Below the pieces are notes generated by a model, which saw nothing but the letters and a program-made list of their open reading frames with translations, had not been told where the DNA came from and ran no database searches. Below, piece by piece: positions 36,721 to 45,851 of a stretch of 64,000 bases of DNA. The stretch's first letter is position 1. Each line of letters begins with the position of its first letter. Both the position numbers and the translations under genes were made by a program. Origin of the DNA: Coneutiohabitans sp964457925. Its GTDB lineage: Bacteria; Zhuqueibacterota; Zhuqueibacteria; Zhuqueibacterales; Zhuqueibacteraceae. Where the stretch lies: NCBI GenBank assembly GCA_964457925.1, contig CAYWGH010000026.1, forward strand, positions 24,580-88,579, in the 5' to 3' direction.

Positions 36721-39700
36721 TCAACCCGGCTTCGCCTTCTTATACTCCGACGGCGGCAGGCCGAAGTGCTCGTGGAAGCTGCGCGTGAAATGCGCCTGGC
36801 TCGAGAAGCCGACCTGGTAGGCAATCTCGGCGATGCTGCCGGCGTTTTGCCGCAGCAAGTCCGCAGCGCGCTCCAGACGCATGGTGCGCACCAGTTCCAT
36901 CGGCGATTGATTGACGAGCGCCTTGAGCTTGCGTTGAAGCTGGGCGCGGCTCATGCCCACGCGGCGGCAGAGAGTATCCACTTCGAAGTTCTCATCTCCA
37001 ATATGTTCCTCCACCACCGCCATCACCTTTTTGAGGAACGCTTCATCCTGGCTCTCCACTTTCATCTCGCCGGGTTTGAGCACCACCTGCCGGCGAAAGC
37101 GTTCCTGCAGCTTGCGCCGCAACGCAATCAGATTCTTCACGCGCGCCGCCAGCTCTTTGGAATCGAACGGCTTGCTGAGATAATCATCCGCGCCGGTTTC
37201 CAGGCCGGCAAGCTTGTCGGGCTGGTCGGCTTTGGCGGTGAGCAGAATCACCGGCACGTGGCTGGTGCGCTCGTCGGTTTTCAAACGGCGGCACAATTCA
37301 TAGCCGTTCATTTTGGGCATCATCACGTCGCTGATCACCACATCCGGAATCGCCTCCAGCGCCTTGTGCCAGCCGTCCTCGCCGTCCGCGGCCTCGAGCA
37401 CGCGATACGCCGGCTCCAGTTCCTGCCGCACAAAACGCCGCATCTCGGCGTGGTCTTCGACGAGGAGCACGAGGTCGCGCTCCTGCATTTCTGGATTGAT
37501 GGATTTCTGGATTGATGGAGCGTTGGAGTTTTGGAGTGATGGCGTCATGACTTCTTCATCACTGCCCACTGATAACTGATCACTGCTTACTGATAACTGG
37601 TCACTGACAACTGATAACTGCTCACCGCCCCTTGCATACTGCTCGCTGACTTCCACAATCTCCTCCGGCGCGAGATGATCCCTGCCCAGCGGCAAGTGCA
37701 CTGTGAACGTCGCGCCCTGGCCTTCGGCGCTGGTGACGCTAATGCGGCCGCGATGCAATTCCACCAGTTCCTTGGCGAGCGCCAAGCCGATGCCGGTGCC
37801 TTCGTATGCGCGCGTGGAGGAAGCCTCGACTTGATAAAAGCGGTCGAAGACGTGCGGCAGTTTCTCCGCCGGAATGCCGATGCCGGTGTCTTTTATCTTC
37901 ACAACAACGTAGTCTTTCCTCGTGAGCGGGTGAGAGGGTGAGTGGGTGACTTGGAGAGTGGGAGATTTATCCCTTTCGCCCTCTCTCCCCGTCACCCACT
38001 CACCCTCTCTTCCCATCTCCACCGTCACAACACCGCCCTCCGGCGTGAACTTGAGGGCATTGGAGAGCAGATTGCTGAAAATTTTCTCCGCCTTGTCGCG
38101 GTCAAAATAAACCAAAAGCGTTTCCGTTTTGGATTCAAAGCGCAAGGCAATGTGTTTGCGCTCCGCCATAGGCGCGAAGGAGAGCACGAGGCCGCGCAGA
38201 AACTCCACCAAATTTCCCGGGGCGGCGCGGAGCTGCATCTTGCCGCTTTCGAGTTTGGAGAGATCGAGCAGTTGATTGATGAGACGCAGCAAGCGCTGGG
38301 CATTGTTTTTCACCAGCCACAAATTGCGCCGCGAGTGCTCCTCTGCGGCCGCGGCCAGTTCCTGCTCCACCGGCCCGAGAATGAGCGTGAGCGGGGTGCG
38401 AAACTCGTGCGAGAGGTTGGCAAAGAAGCGCGATTTCAGGCGGTCCAGCTCCGCCAGCTTTCCGGCTTGCAATGCAAGCTGCTCATTTTGCTTTTCGATA
38501 CGCTGCTTTTGCGCCACCACTTCCGCGGTAGCCGCGGCCACCGAAGTCTCCAATTCGCGCGTGCGCTTTTCCAAAAAACGCAGTCGTGCTTTGAATGCCA
38601 GCGCCAGCGCCGCGCCCGCAGACGCCGCGTAGAGCAGATACGCCCACCACGTTTGCCACCACGGCGGGGTGATGGTGATTTTTATCGACGCCCCTTGCTC
38701 GTTCCACACCCCGTCGTTGTTGGAGCCTTGCACGCGGAAAACATACTCGCCCGGATTCAAGTTCGTGTACGTCGCCGTGCGGCTCGTGCCCGCCTCGCGC
38801 CAGGCCGCGTCGAAATTTTCCATCTTGTAGCGATAGCGATTCTTCGCGGGATCGGTGTAATCCAGCGCCGCAAACTCGAACGAAAAAACGTTTTGCTCGT
38901 GCGACAGCGTCAAGGCCGTGGTCTCGCCGATCGGCGCGGTGAGCGGCGAATTTTCATCTTTAAACGAAACCGGTCGATTGAAAAGCAGAAAATCCGTGAA
39001 CACCACCGGCGGCGCATGCGCGTTGTCGCGAATGTCTGCGGGATAAAACGCGTTGAAGCCGTTGATGCCGCCGAAGAACAGCTCCCCGCTCGCGCTTTTG
39101 AAATGGGAGGAGGCGTTGAACTCGTTGTCTTGCAGGCCGTCATTGGCGTCGAAATTCTTGAATTCCCCCGCGCGCGGATTGACCCCGTGGGATGAATGCC
39201 CTTGACCAAGATTATCCCACGGGGTGAAGCGCGACAACCCGCGATTCGTGCTCATCCACAGGTTGCCCGCGCCATCAGCCAGAATCGCATAGATCACCAT
39301 GTTCGGCAAGCCGTCCTTGGTGGTGAAATGCGTGAAGGTTTCGGTTCTCAGGTCGAACCGATTCAAACCGCCGCCCGCGGTTCCGATCCAAAGAACGTTC
39401 TGGGGATCGCCGGGATCCTCGCAAATCGCGCGCACGGTGTTGTGGCTCAGGCTCATGGGGTTCCCCGGCGCATTGGCATAACGCCGAAACGCGCCGGTGG
39501 CGCGATCGAAACGCATCAGCCCCTCGCCGGTGCCCAGCCAGAACCTGCCATGACGATCCTGATGAATCACCGAGAAGGCGTTCTGCACGAGGACCGCGAG
39601 ATCTTCGGAGGCATACCGATAACGCACAAACGCGTTCGCGCTGCGATCCAAGCGCATCAGATGAACTGGCGTCACAATCCAGATTTCGCCGTCGCGATCC

Positions 39701-41181
39701 TGCGCGATGTCATAAACTTCCTGCACCAGGGGCCATTCACTCTCCGGCTCCGGCTTGAAATGGGAGATCGCGCCGGCCCGGCCATTTTTCCATTCCATAC
39801 GGAACAAGCCGTGATAGTTGCCGATCCAGATCGTCTCCGGTGCAAGGGAATCCTGCAGCATCGTCATCACCACGTCCCAGTTGGGAAAGTGCGGCGGCGG
39901 CGGAACCAGGCGCACTTCACCGCTGCGGCGATTCATGCGATAGAGCCTGCCGTTGGCTCCGCCGAACCAAAGCTCCGCTGGCGTGCCGGGAAACTGAATT
40001 TCGCATAAAGCGCGGAGACTCGTGCCCTGCCACAGGCCGAGACGGCCGTCCGCGCCGCGTTGCGCGAAACGCCGGGCCCGGGGATCGTAGCGAAACAAGC
40101 CATTGCCGTTGGAGCCCAGCCACAACACGCCGGCCTCGCTTTCGAAAAAAGCGCCGACGCCGGATTCCGGCGCGCTGTTGGGGTTTCCGGGTTCATGCTG
40201 ATAAAACGCGAAGCTGTTGGTGGAAGGCTCGAAGCGCGCCAGGCCGTTCCACGAGCCAATCCACAGCGCGGCGTTGGGAGCGCGGCGATCTTCATACAGG
40301 AGTAACGCTTCGTTCAATTTGAACGCCGGGGTGTGGCGATGATCGAGCTTGTAATATGTGAACGCGCTCGTCGCCGCATCCCAGCGCGCCAGTCCCAGGC
40401 CGGCGCCGATCCAGATCGCGCCGTTTTGCCCGGGACTGAGCAAGTAACGCTGCGGCCGGCTGTCCAGCAATTTTTTCCACTCGGCATCGGGCGGTGCGAG
40501 CGCCATGCGTTGCACCTCGTATTCGCTGGAGGCGGCGCGGGAAATTTTGTGCAGCGCGGAATTCGTTGCCACCCAAATGCTGCCGCGAGCATCAATCGCG
40601 ACGCGATGAACCAGCGGAGCGCTGAGGCTGTGGGGATCATGGGGATCGTGAAGAAAATGCGTATAAGCGGCCTCGGCAAGATTTTTCGCGCCGCGGGGCA
40701 GCGCGAGTTTAGTCAACCCGTTGGTGGTGGCGATCCACAGCGCGCCGTCCCCGGGATGTTCCTGAATGTCCGTGACGTAGGCGTGGCTCAAACCCTGCTG
40801 CCGGGTGGAATCGCGCGTGGGGCAGCGATGAAAAACCTCGGTGGCACGATCGAAGAGATGCAGCCCGTTCGGCGTGCCCACCCACAGGCGGCCTTCGCGG
40901 TCTTCGCGCAAGACTTTGATCGAATTGTCCGACAGCGAGGTGGAATCAAAGGCCTCGTGGCGAAAAACCGTGAAGCGATAGCCGTCGAAGCGGTTCAAAC
41001 CGTCCTTGGTGCCGATCCACAAAAAGCCTTGGCGGTCTTGGATGATCGCGCTGACAAAATTTTGCGAAAGCCCAAGCTCGCTGGGAATGCGGTCGAAGCG
41101 CAGCGGCGGCGCGGCATGCGTCTGCGCGGAGAGACTTTTGGCGGTGAGCAGGAGGAGCAGGCAAATGCAGCGGCGATTCAT
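36721..41181 (-). CDS. Hybrid two-component regulator (HTCS), copy 1
   Basis: 1,486 residues. Signal peptide (to SLSAQ), about a dozen Reg_prop beta-propeller repeats (GLSQNFVSAIIQDRQGFLWIGTKDGLNRFDG and so on, about 30-740), a Y_Y_Y domain (FSFEFAALDYTDP...GSNNDGVWNEQG, about 755-835), a membrane segment after PPWWQTWW, a coiled coil, HisKA with SHEFRTPL (His925), HATPase_c (N-box NLLSNALKFTPEGG, DTGIGIP), a receiver with phospho-acceptor Asp1285 (VISDVMMPKMNG) and an AraC-type HTH at the end. Such one-chain regulators sense a periplasmic ligand and activate adjacent genes, classically polysaccharide-use loci. Two linkers are made of repeat DNA: GREGEWVTGREGERDKSP and QLSVVSDQLSVSSDQLSV. Confidence 0.95.
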   Translation of the reverse strand: MNRRCICLLLLLTAKSLSAQTHAAPPLRFDRIPSELGLSQNFVSAIIQDRQGFLWIGTKDGLNRFDGYRFTVFRHEAFDSTSLSDNSIKVLREDREGRLWVGTPNGLHLFDRATEVFHRCPTRDSTRQQGLSHAYVTDIQEHPGDGALWIATTNGLTKLALPRGAKNLAEAAYTHFLHDPHDPHSLSAPLVHRVAIDARGSIWVATNSALHKISRAASSEYEVQRMALAPPDAEWKKLLDSRPQRYLLSPGQNGAIWIGAGLGLARWDAATSAFTYYKLDHRHTPAFKLNEALLLYEDRRAPNAALWIGSWNGLARFEPSTNSFAFYQHEPGNPNSAPESGVGAFFESEAGVLWLGSNGNGLFRYDPRARRFAQRGADGRLGLWQGTSLRALCEIQFPGTPAELWFGGANGRLYRMNRRSGEVRLVPPPPHFPNWDVVMTMLQDSLAPETIWIGNYHGLFRMEWKNGRAGAISHFKPEPESEWPLVQEVYDIAQDRDGEIWIVTPVHLMRLDRSANAFVRYRYASEDLAVLVQNAFSVIHQDRHGRFWLGTGEGLMRFDRATGAFRRYANAPGNPMSLSHNTVRAICEDPGDPQNVLWIGTAGGGLNRFDLRTETFTHFTTKDGLPNMVIYAILADGAGNLWMSTNRGLSRFTPWDNLGQGHSSHGVNPRAGEFKNFDANDGLQDNEFNASSHFKSASGELFFGGINGFNAFYPADIRDNAHAPPVVFTDFLLFNRPVSFKDENSPLTAPIGETTALTLSHEQNVFSFEFAALDYTDPAKNRYRYKMENFDAAWREAGTSRTATYTNLNPGEYVFRVQGSNNDGVWNEQGASIKITITPPWWQTWWAYLLYAASAGAALALAFKARLRFLEKRTRELETSVAAATAEVVAQKQRIEKQNEQLALQAGKLAELDRLKSRFFANLSHEFRTPLTLILGPVEQELAAAAEEHSRRNLWLVKNNAQRLLRLINQLLDLSKLESGKMQLRAAPGNLVEFLRGLVLSFAPMAERKHIALRFESKTETLLVYFDRDKAEKIFSNLLSNALKFTPEGGVVTVEMGREGEWVTGREGERDKSPTLQVTHSPSHPLTRKDYVVVKIKDTGIGIPAEKLPHVFDRFYQVEASSTRAYEGTGIGLALAKELVELHRGRISVTSAEGQGATFTVHLPLGRDHLAPEEIVEVSEQYARGGEQLSVVSDQLSVSSDQLSVGSDEEVMTPSLQNSNAPSIQKSINPEMQERDLVLLVEDHAEMRRFVRQELEPAYRVLEAADGEDGWHKALEAIPDVVISDVMMPKMNGYELCRRLKTDERTSHVPVILLTAKADQPDKLAGLETGADDYLSKPFDSKELAARVKNLIALRRKLQERFRRQVVLKPGEMKVESQDEAFLKKVMAVVEEHIGDENFEVDTLCRRVGMSRAQLQRKLKALVNQSPMELVRTMRLERAADLLRQNAGSIAEIAYQVGFSSQAHFTRSFHEHFGLPPSEYKKAKPG

Positions 41182-41236
41182 GGCAGCGAAAGTTTAAAGG
41201 ACAAATTCGGTTTCTGGGAATGCGAACAGGCCTCAG

Positions 41237-41259
41237 CGCCTATTTTTAAAATATAGGCG
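41237..41259. promoter_or_regulatory. Inverted repeat upstream of HTCS copy 1
   Basis: CGCCTAT (41237-41243) and ATAGGCG (41253-41259) flank TTTTAAAAT. It lies 56-78 bases upstream of the HTCS start codon, where a promoter or operator is expected. No binding protein can be named. Confidence 0.35.
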
Positions 41260-41295
41260 CAAAACTTTCGAAATCAAGAATTGCGCTGAAAAAAA

Positions 41296-41325
41296 AAGAG
41301 CGAGGACACGTTGTGTCTCGCTCTT
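41296..41325 (-). terminator. Terminator of the seven-repeat SBBP gene
   Basis: AAGAGCGAGGACAC (41296-41309) pairs with GTGTCTCGCTCTT (41313-41325). On the minus strand a run of nine T follows. It lies about 100 bases after the stop at 41428; a partial vestigial gene end (TCGAGCTTGCGCGGTGAAAA) and GAAGGGCGA-type repeats lie between. Confidence 0.8.
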
Positions 41326-41427
41326 GAAAACGATTCGAGCTTGCGCGGTGAAAAGCGAAGGGCGAGTGACGAAGGGTGAAGGGCGCGCCTGCCGCCCTTC
41401 ACCATGAAGGCCTGGCGTTACTACGAG

Positions 41428-44016
41428 CTACTTCATCAACACGAGCTTTCTCCGCGCGGTGAAGTCGCCGGCTTTGAGCAGGTACATATACACGCCGCTC
41501 GCCACGCGCGCGCCGCGAGCATCCGTCGCATCCCACACGATTTGATGCCTGCCACTTGCAAACTTGCCGTTTGCCACTTGCTTCACCAATTGCCCGTTGA
41601 TGTTATAAATCGCCAGCGCCACATCGCTCTCCTCTGGCAATTGAAAACTGATCACTGTCGTGGGATTGAAGGGATTCGGATAATTCTGCTCCAGCGCGTA
41701 GTCATTGATTACTGATGACTGATCACTGGCAACTTCTTCCTCATCAAAAGAAGACTTCGGCAAATTGCCGGGGCCAGGCAATGATCCCGGCGCGTCATGA
41801 TGCAGGAACAAGCAATCGCGCTCCACAAGAATTTCTTTGGCACAGATGGAGCCGCGCAGTTGGCTGTTCTTACCCAATGTCAAGTTCGCGTTCGGCGCGT
41901 TGAAGCTGCCGAGCAAATACGCTTCGTGGCCCAATGTGATCGACGCGCTTTGCAGCGTGTTGAAGGTGACGAGTTCGCTGTCATCTTCACCATTGGGCAG
42001 AAGGCGAATCTCCACTTCTTTGCCCAATTGCAGCTTGCTGACGACATTGATCGTTATCGGATCACCACTGCTCAAATCAATTTCAATCACGGCCTCGGAG
42101 CCGGGATAGCGCAGCTCATTCATGAAATACTCGCCGCTCGTCAGCTTCAAAGTGCCGCTGCTATTGAGCGTGACAATGCCATACGAGCCGGGCGCAACGG
42201 AGAGTGATTTGCCTTTTGGAACGGTCTTGTTCGATCCGCCGGCAGAATAACTCAAGCTCGGCAACGGTTCGTTATCTACCGGGCCGATGCTCTTTGTGCC
42301 GTTGATCTTGCCGGAATTGTTGATGCTTGTCTGCGAAGTCACGTCGCCGTTGATGGTGTTGTCTTTTTGAATGGTGATCTTGCCCACTGCGGTGAGGTTG
42401 GAGTTGTACGTGCTGGGATCGCCCTTTTCCACCGTGAGCGTGCCGTTGGAATGAATATCGCCCGCCGGAATGTCTTGCTTCGTGCGCTTGAGCGTGACTT
42501 TGTTGGCGAGGAGGACGAGGGGTTTGACCGGAGCCGCGCCCTGAAATTTCGCCACAAAGATGTCATTAGAACCGGCGCTGGTGAGGGTGGTCTCGTTGGC
42601 TTCGCCGGGGCCAAAGGTGGCCGAGCCTTCGAAGTTACCCGTGACGTAGCTGTTGCCGTCCCCATCCACTGCGATACCTCTGCCGCTATCATAGCCAGTG
42701 CCGCCGGCGCGTTTGGCCCACAGCAGGGTACCGTCGGGAGCATACTTCGCCACAAAGAGGTCATGGGAACCGGCGCTGGTGAGGGTGGTCTCGTTGGCTT
42801 CGCCGGGGCCAAAGGTGGCCGAACCGTAGAAGTAGCCGGTAACGTAGCTGTTGCCGGCGTCATCCACTGCGATGCCCGAGCCCTCATCATAGCCAGTGCC
42901 GCCGGCGCGTTTGGCCCACAGCAGGGTGCCATCGGGATCATACTTCGCCACAAAGATGTCAAAGGAACCGGCGCTGGTGAGGGTGGTTTCGTTGGCTTCG
43001 CCAGAGCCAAAGGTGGCCGTGCCTTCGAAGAAACCCGTAACGTAGCTGTTGCCGTCGCCATCCACCGCGATGTCAAAGCCGATATGATAGCCAGTGCCGC
43101 CGGCAGGTTTGGCCCACAGCAGGGTGCCGTCGGGAGCATACTTCGCCACAAAAATGTCACGGGAACCGGCGCTGGTGAGGGTGGTCTCGTTGGCTTCGCC
43201 GGGGCCAAAGGTGGCCGAACCGTAGAAGTAGCCGGTAACGTAGCTGTTGCCAGCGCCATCCACTGCGATGCCTTTGCCCTCATCAATGTGAGTGCTGCCG
43301 GCGGGTTTGGCCCACAGCAGGGTGCCGTCGGGACCATACTTCGCCACAAAGATGTCAGCAGAGCCAGCGCTGGTGATGGTGGTCTCGTTGGCTTCGCCGG
43401 GACCAAAGGTGGCCGAGATTTCGAAGTAGCCGGTTACATAGCTGTTGCCGGCGCCATCCACCGCGATGCTAAAGCCTTCATCATAGTAAGTGCCGCCGGC
43501 GCGTTTGGCCCACAACAGGGTGCCGTCGGGACCATACTTCGCCACAAAGATGTCATAGCCACCGGCGCCGGTGAGGGTGGTTTCGTTGGTTTTGCCGGGG
43601 CCAAAGGTGGCCGAACCGGAGAAGACACCGGTAACATAGCTGTTGTCATCCCCATCCACCGCAATGCTATAGCTAATATCAAAGTCAGCGCCGCCGGCGT
43701 GTTTGGCCCACAGCAGGGCGCCGGCGGGGTCATACTTCGCCACAAAGAGGTCAGCAGAACCGGCGCTGGTGAGGGTGGTTTCGTTGGCTTCGCCGGGGCC
43801 AAAGGTGGCCGAATCGTAGAAGGAGCCGGTGACATAGCTGTTGCCGGCGCCATCCACCGCGATGCGTCTGCCCTCATCAAAGTCAGTGCCGCCGGCGCGT
43901 TTGGCCCATTCGAGATTTTGTGCGTGCAAACTCACGCCGAGCGGCGCGAGCAATGCCGCGATGAGCAGCGCCACAAACAAGCGATTTTTCGAAGAGAAAA
44001 TTTTGTCTCGAGCCAT
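41428..44016 (-). CDS. T9SS-sorted surface protein with seven-repeat SBBP beta-propeller
   Basis: 862 residues; ATG 44016 follows AAGGAG. The protein is a paralogue of the one at 28009-30816: the signal peptide (SSKNRLFVALLIAALLAPLG) differs in a few residues only. It has exactly seven SBBP repeats (LEWAKRAGGTDFDEG to LLWAKRAGGTGYDSG, about 34-495), consistent with a closed seven-bladed propeller. Then come the shared VTLKRTKQ...FLHH module (about 500-745), the linker ASDQSSVINDYA, and the sorting domain LEQNYPNPFNPTTVISF...ARRKLVLMK. The end KAGDFTARRK lacks the STGSGQ insertion found in its paralogues, so it shows the uninterrupted form. Expected at the cell surface; ligand unknown. Confidence 0.88.
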   Translation of the reverse strand: MARDKIFSSKNRLFVALLIAALLAPLGVSLHAQNLEWAKRAGGTDFDEGRRIAVDGAGNSYVTGSFYDSATFGPGEANETTLTSAGSADLFVAKYDPAGALLWAKHAGGADFDISYSIAVDGDDNSYVTGVFSGSATFGPGKTNETTLTGAGGYDIFVAKYGPDGTLLWAKRAGGTYYDEGFSIAVDGAGNSYVTGYFEISATFGPGEANETTITSAGSADIFVAKYGPDGTLLWAKPAGSTHIDEGKGIAVDGAGNSYVTGYFYGSATFGPGEANETTLTSAGSRDIFVAKYAPDGTLLWAKPAGGTGYHIGFDIAVDGDGNSYVTGFFEGTATFGSGEANETTLTSAGSFDIFVAKYDPDGTLLWAKRAGGTGYDEGSGIAVDDAGNSYVTGYFYGSATFGPGEANETTLTSAGSHDLFVAKYAPDGTLLWAKRAGGTGYDSGRGIAVDGDGNSYVTGNFEGSATFGPGEANETTLTSAGSNDIFVAKFQGAAPVKPLVLLANKVTLKRTKQDIPAGDIHSNGTLTVEKGDPSTYNSNLTAVGKITIQKDNTINGDVTSQTSINNSGKINGTKSIGPVDNEPLPSLSYSAGGSNKTVPKGKSLSVAPGSYGIVTLNSSGTLKLTSGEYFMNELRYPGSEAVIEIDLSSGDPITINVVSKLQLGKEVEIRLLPNGEDDSELVTFNTLQSASITLGHEAYLLGSFNAPNANLTLGKNSQLRGSICAKEILVERDCLFLHHDAPGSLPGPGNLPKSSFDEEEVASDQSSVINDYALEQNYPNPFNPTTVISFQLPEESDVALAIYNINGQLVKQVANGKFASGRHQIVWDATDARGARVASGVYMYLLKAGDFTARRKLVLMK

Positions 44017-44060
44017 GATGTTTCTCCTTAAAAATGGATTGATGGATTTGAGATAAAAGT

Positions 44061-45218
44061 TTAGCCGCTTGAATTACGATTTTCATAAGAATCACTTGAA
44101 GCCGAGGCCGGGAAAACTCTCGCCGGATTTTTTTCGCGCGTTGGCGGCAGCACGCTGCGTGAGTTGATGAGGGCCGCGCCGAACTGGGGAGAGCCGAAGG
44201 CCGGGGCGAAGTTCACGGTTTTTTCATTCAGGCCATGGCAAAACTCCGTCAGCTCGTTTTCATTGAGGCCGTAAATCGGCGTTATCCCATGGCGGCGCAT
44301 GCGCGCGCTCAACGGCAAAACGTGGCTGGCAACGACGCCAAGATGTTCAAAGGCCAGGTTGTCGAGCACCCACGGATCCTTCTCGTCCTGTGGGAAGAAG
44401 AACAGCACCGCGTGTCTGTAAGGAAAACCGCCCTTGACCACCGCCACGCGCAATTGCGCGGCGGGAATTCCCAAAAGCCGCAGGGAGACGTATTTGGCCA
44501 TGGCGAAATCGTCGCAGTCGCCGACGCCGCGAGCCAGCGTCTCAATGGGTGACTGCCAATAGTCGTATCCTCTTGCCGTTCCCTTGTCGGCCTTCATGGT
44601 GATTTGCCGGTTGAAGAATTCGTTCACGGCTCGGACTTTGTCCATGTCCTGGCACTTTTGGCGCGCATTGATCAACTGCTCCCACGCTTCCAATCTGCGC
44701 CGCGCCTCTCTGCCGGCGCGCTGTTTTGCCGCGGCCTTGAGTGCTTCGGAAATCTGCAGCTTGCCGTCGCGGAACATGGGCGATTCCTGGTGGAGCAGAT
44801 CCACGAGTGTTTTGCGCGCTGCGGCCAGAGTGAGGGGAGCATTGAACCGGCTCAAGGTGAGAGAAAGGTTCCGCGCGCCCTGGCCGTAATTCGCGGTGTT
44901 GTTGACATGCGCCTGCCAGGTCCTGTCGTGGTGCAAATCGCAGAACAGCATGTTGGCAAAGGTGCCCGTCCAAAACTTCGCGCCGAGCAGTTGACGCTGG
45001 TCAAATTGCGCCAGGCGTTGCCAGGCGGTTTTGAGGCGCGCGTATTCGGCCGCGGTGATGGCATATCCGTCTTGCGTTTCTGCGTTCAGATCGAGCTCGC
45101 GCAGCAACGCTTCGAACTGCGCGATCTCCTCCGCAACTTTTTCAGCCCGGCTCATGCCTGCGAACGAGAGTTCGAGAATCGCCAGCGCCGCCACGGCGAA
45201 AATGATGGTCTTGTTCAT
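44061..45218 (-). CDS. Transglutaminase-like cysteine proteinase (BTLCP, LapG-like)
   Basis: 385 residues with a signal peptide (to SRAEKV). The C-terminal half is a BTLCP/LapG-type domain: YWQSPIETLARGVGDCDDFA with catalytic Cys235, LRLLGIPAAQLRVAVV, FPYRHAVLFFF with His269 and PWVLDNLAFEHLG with Asp286. LapG of Pseudomonas is periplasmic and releases surface adhesins by cutting near their N-terminus, under control of c-di-GMP-binding LapD; no LapD-like gene is here. The N-terminal 200 residues, rich in Arg/Ala/Leu helices, match nothing I know. It lies 45 bases upstream of a T9SS-sorted surface protein and 24 bases downstream of a DUF2007-like gene, so the three are probably one operon. Confidence 0.82.
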   Translation of the reverse strand: MNKTIIFAVAALAILELSFAGMSRAEKVAEEIAQFEALLRELDLNAETQDGYAITAAEYARLKTAWQRLAQFDQRQLLGAKFWTGTFANMLFCDLHHDRTWQAHVNNTANYGQGARNLSLTLSRFNAPLTLAAARKTLVDLLHQESPMFRDGKLQISEALKAAAKQRAGREARRRLEAWEQLINARQKCQDMDKVRAVNEFFNRQITMKADKGTARGYDYWQSPIETLARGVGDCDDFAMAKYVSLRLLGIPAAQLRVAVVKGGFPYRHAVLFFFPQDEKDPWVLDNLAFEHLGVVASHVLPLSARMRRHGITPIYGLNENELTEFCHGLNEKTVNFAPAFGSPQFGAALINSRSVLPPTREKNPARVFPASASSDSYENRNSSG

Positions 45219-45242
45219 ATCGTTGCCTTTTTGCCGTTTGAG

Positions 45243-45542
45243 TCAAATTTCTGTCATCCATTTTTTGAAGCTTTCATTTTCCGCGGAATCGGGATACGAC
45301 CAATCCGGCCGCAGCCGCAGGCCGCTGGGATCGCGCCATATGAAATCGCGCGCGGCCTCCACTTCGTGCTGCAGCGGAACGTGGAGCAGATAGCTGCGCC
45401 GGCCCCGCCAAAACTCCTCACGCACTTCGCACCGCAGTCGCTGCGCTTGCAAGGCCGCTTGCACAGTTTCGGCCTGCCGGAGGTCGTAAGTAAGCCAGAC
45501 AATTCCCGGCATGTCGCTCAAGTACTCGTCGGGTTTTTGCAT
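45243..45542 (-). CDS. Small DUF2007-like protein, copy B (short form)
   Basis: 99 residues. It lacks the N-terminal domain of copies A and C and starts at their DYL junction (MQKPDEYLSDMPGIVW). The core is kept: TYDLRQAETVQAALQAQ, CEVREEFWRGRRSYLLHV, AARDFIWRDPSGLRL, and the C-terminal signature RPDWSYPDSAENESFKKW. It lies 310 bases downstream of the second HTCS and 24 bases upstream of the LapG-like gene. The conserved upstream element begins only six bases before its start codon, so that element cannot be a promoter for this start unless translation is leaderless or begins elsewhere. Confidence 0.68.
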   Translation of the reverse strand: MQKPDEYLSDMPGIVWLTYDLRQAETVQAALQAQRLRCEVREEFWRGRRSYLLHVPLQHEVEAARDFIWRDPSGLRLRPDWSYPDSAENESFKKWMTEI

Positions 45543-45547
45543 GAGTC

Positions 45548-45835
45548 AAGATAGGAAAAACGAGGCGGGAGAATCTTCCCGGGGCGTCTCAAAGATTGGC
45601 AAAATCATCTCACGCCCGGCCGGGGAAATTTTGGATTTTCCACTTTTGTCTCAAAAATTGGTAAAAATGTCTCAGGGGAGAAAAATGGGAGGGAAACCGC
45701 GCAGAAACAGCAAAAACTTCAAATGGCAGAAAAATGTAGGGCAGAAAAATAAAAGCAGGGTTTTTCACTTTCTTACATAACACCCCGCCACGATTTTTCT
45801 GCCATTCATTTTTCTGTCATGGCTCTTATTTAAAG
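45548..45835 (-). promoter_or_regulatory. Conserved upstream element and TCTCAAA repeats (copy B)
   Basis: AAGATAGGAAAAACGAGGCG begins at 45548. TCTCAAAGATTGGCAAAATC (about 45588) and TCTCAAAAATTGGTAAAAAT (about 45649) are direct repeats about 61 bases apart and align with two units near copy A. Further on, GGCAGAAAAAT (twice, about 45725-45750) faces ATTTTTCTGCC (about 45802), an inverted arrangement also hinted at near 35551. No protein-coding signal. Confidence 0.45.
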
Positions 45836-45851
45836 TGCCATGACTTTGATT

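Noticed and set aside
37545..37650. Short tandem repeats as possible CRISPR
   Set aside because: Units are 10-20 bases without unique spacers, are in frame within a kinase gene and recur elsewhere as ordinary repeats.
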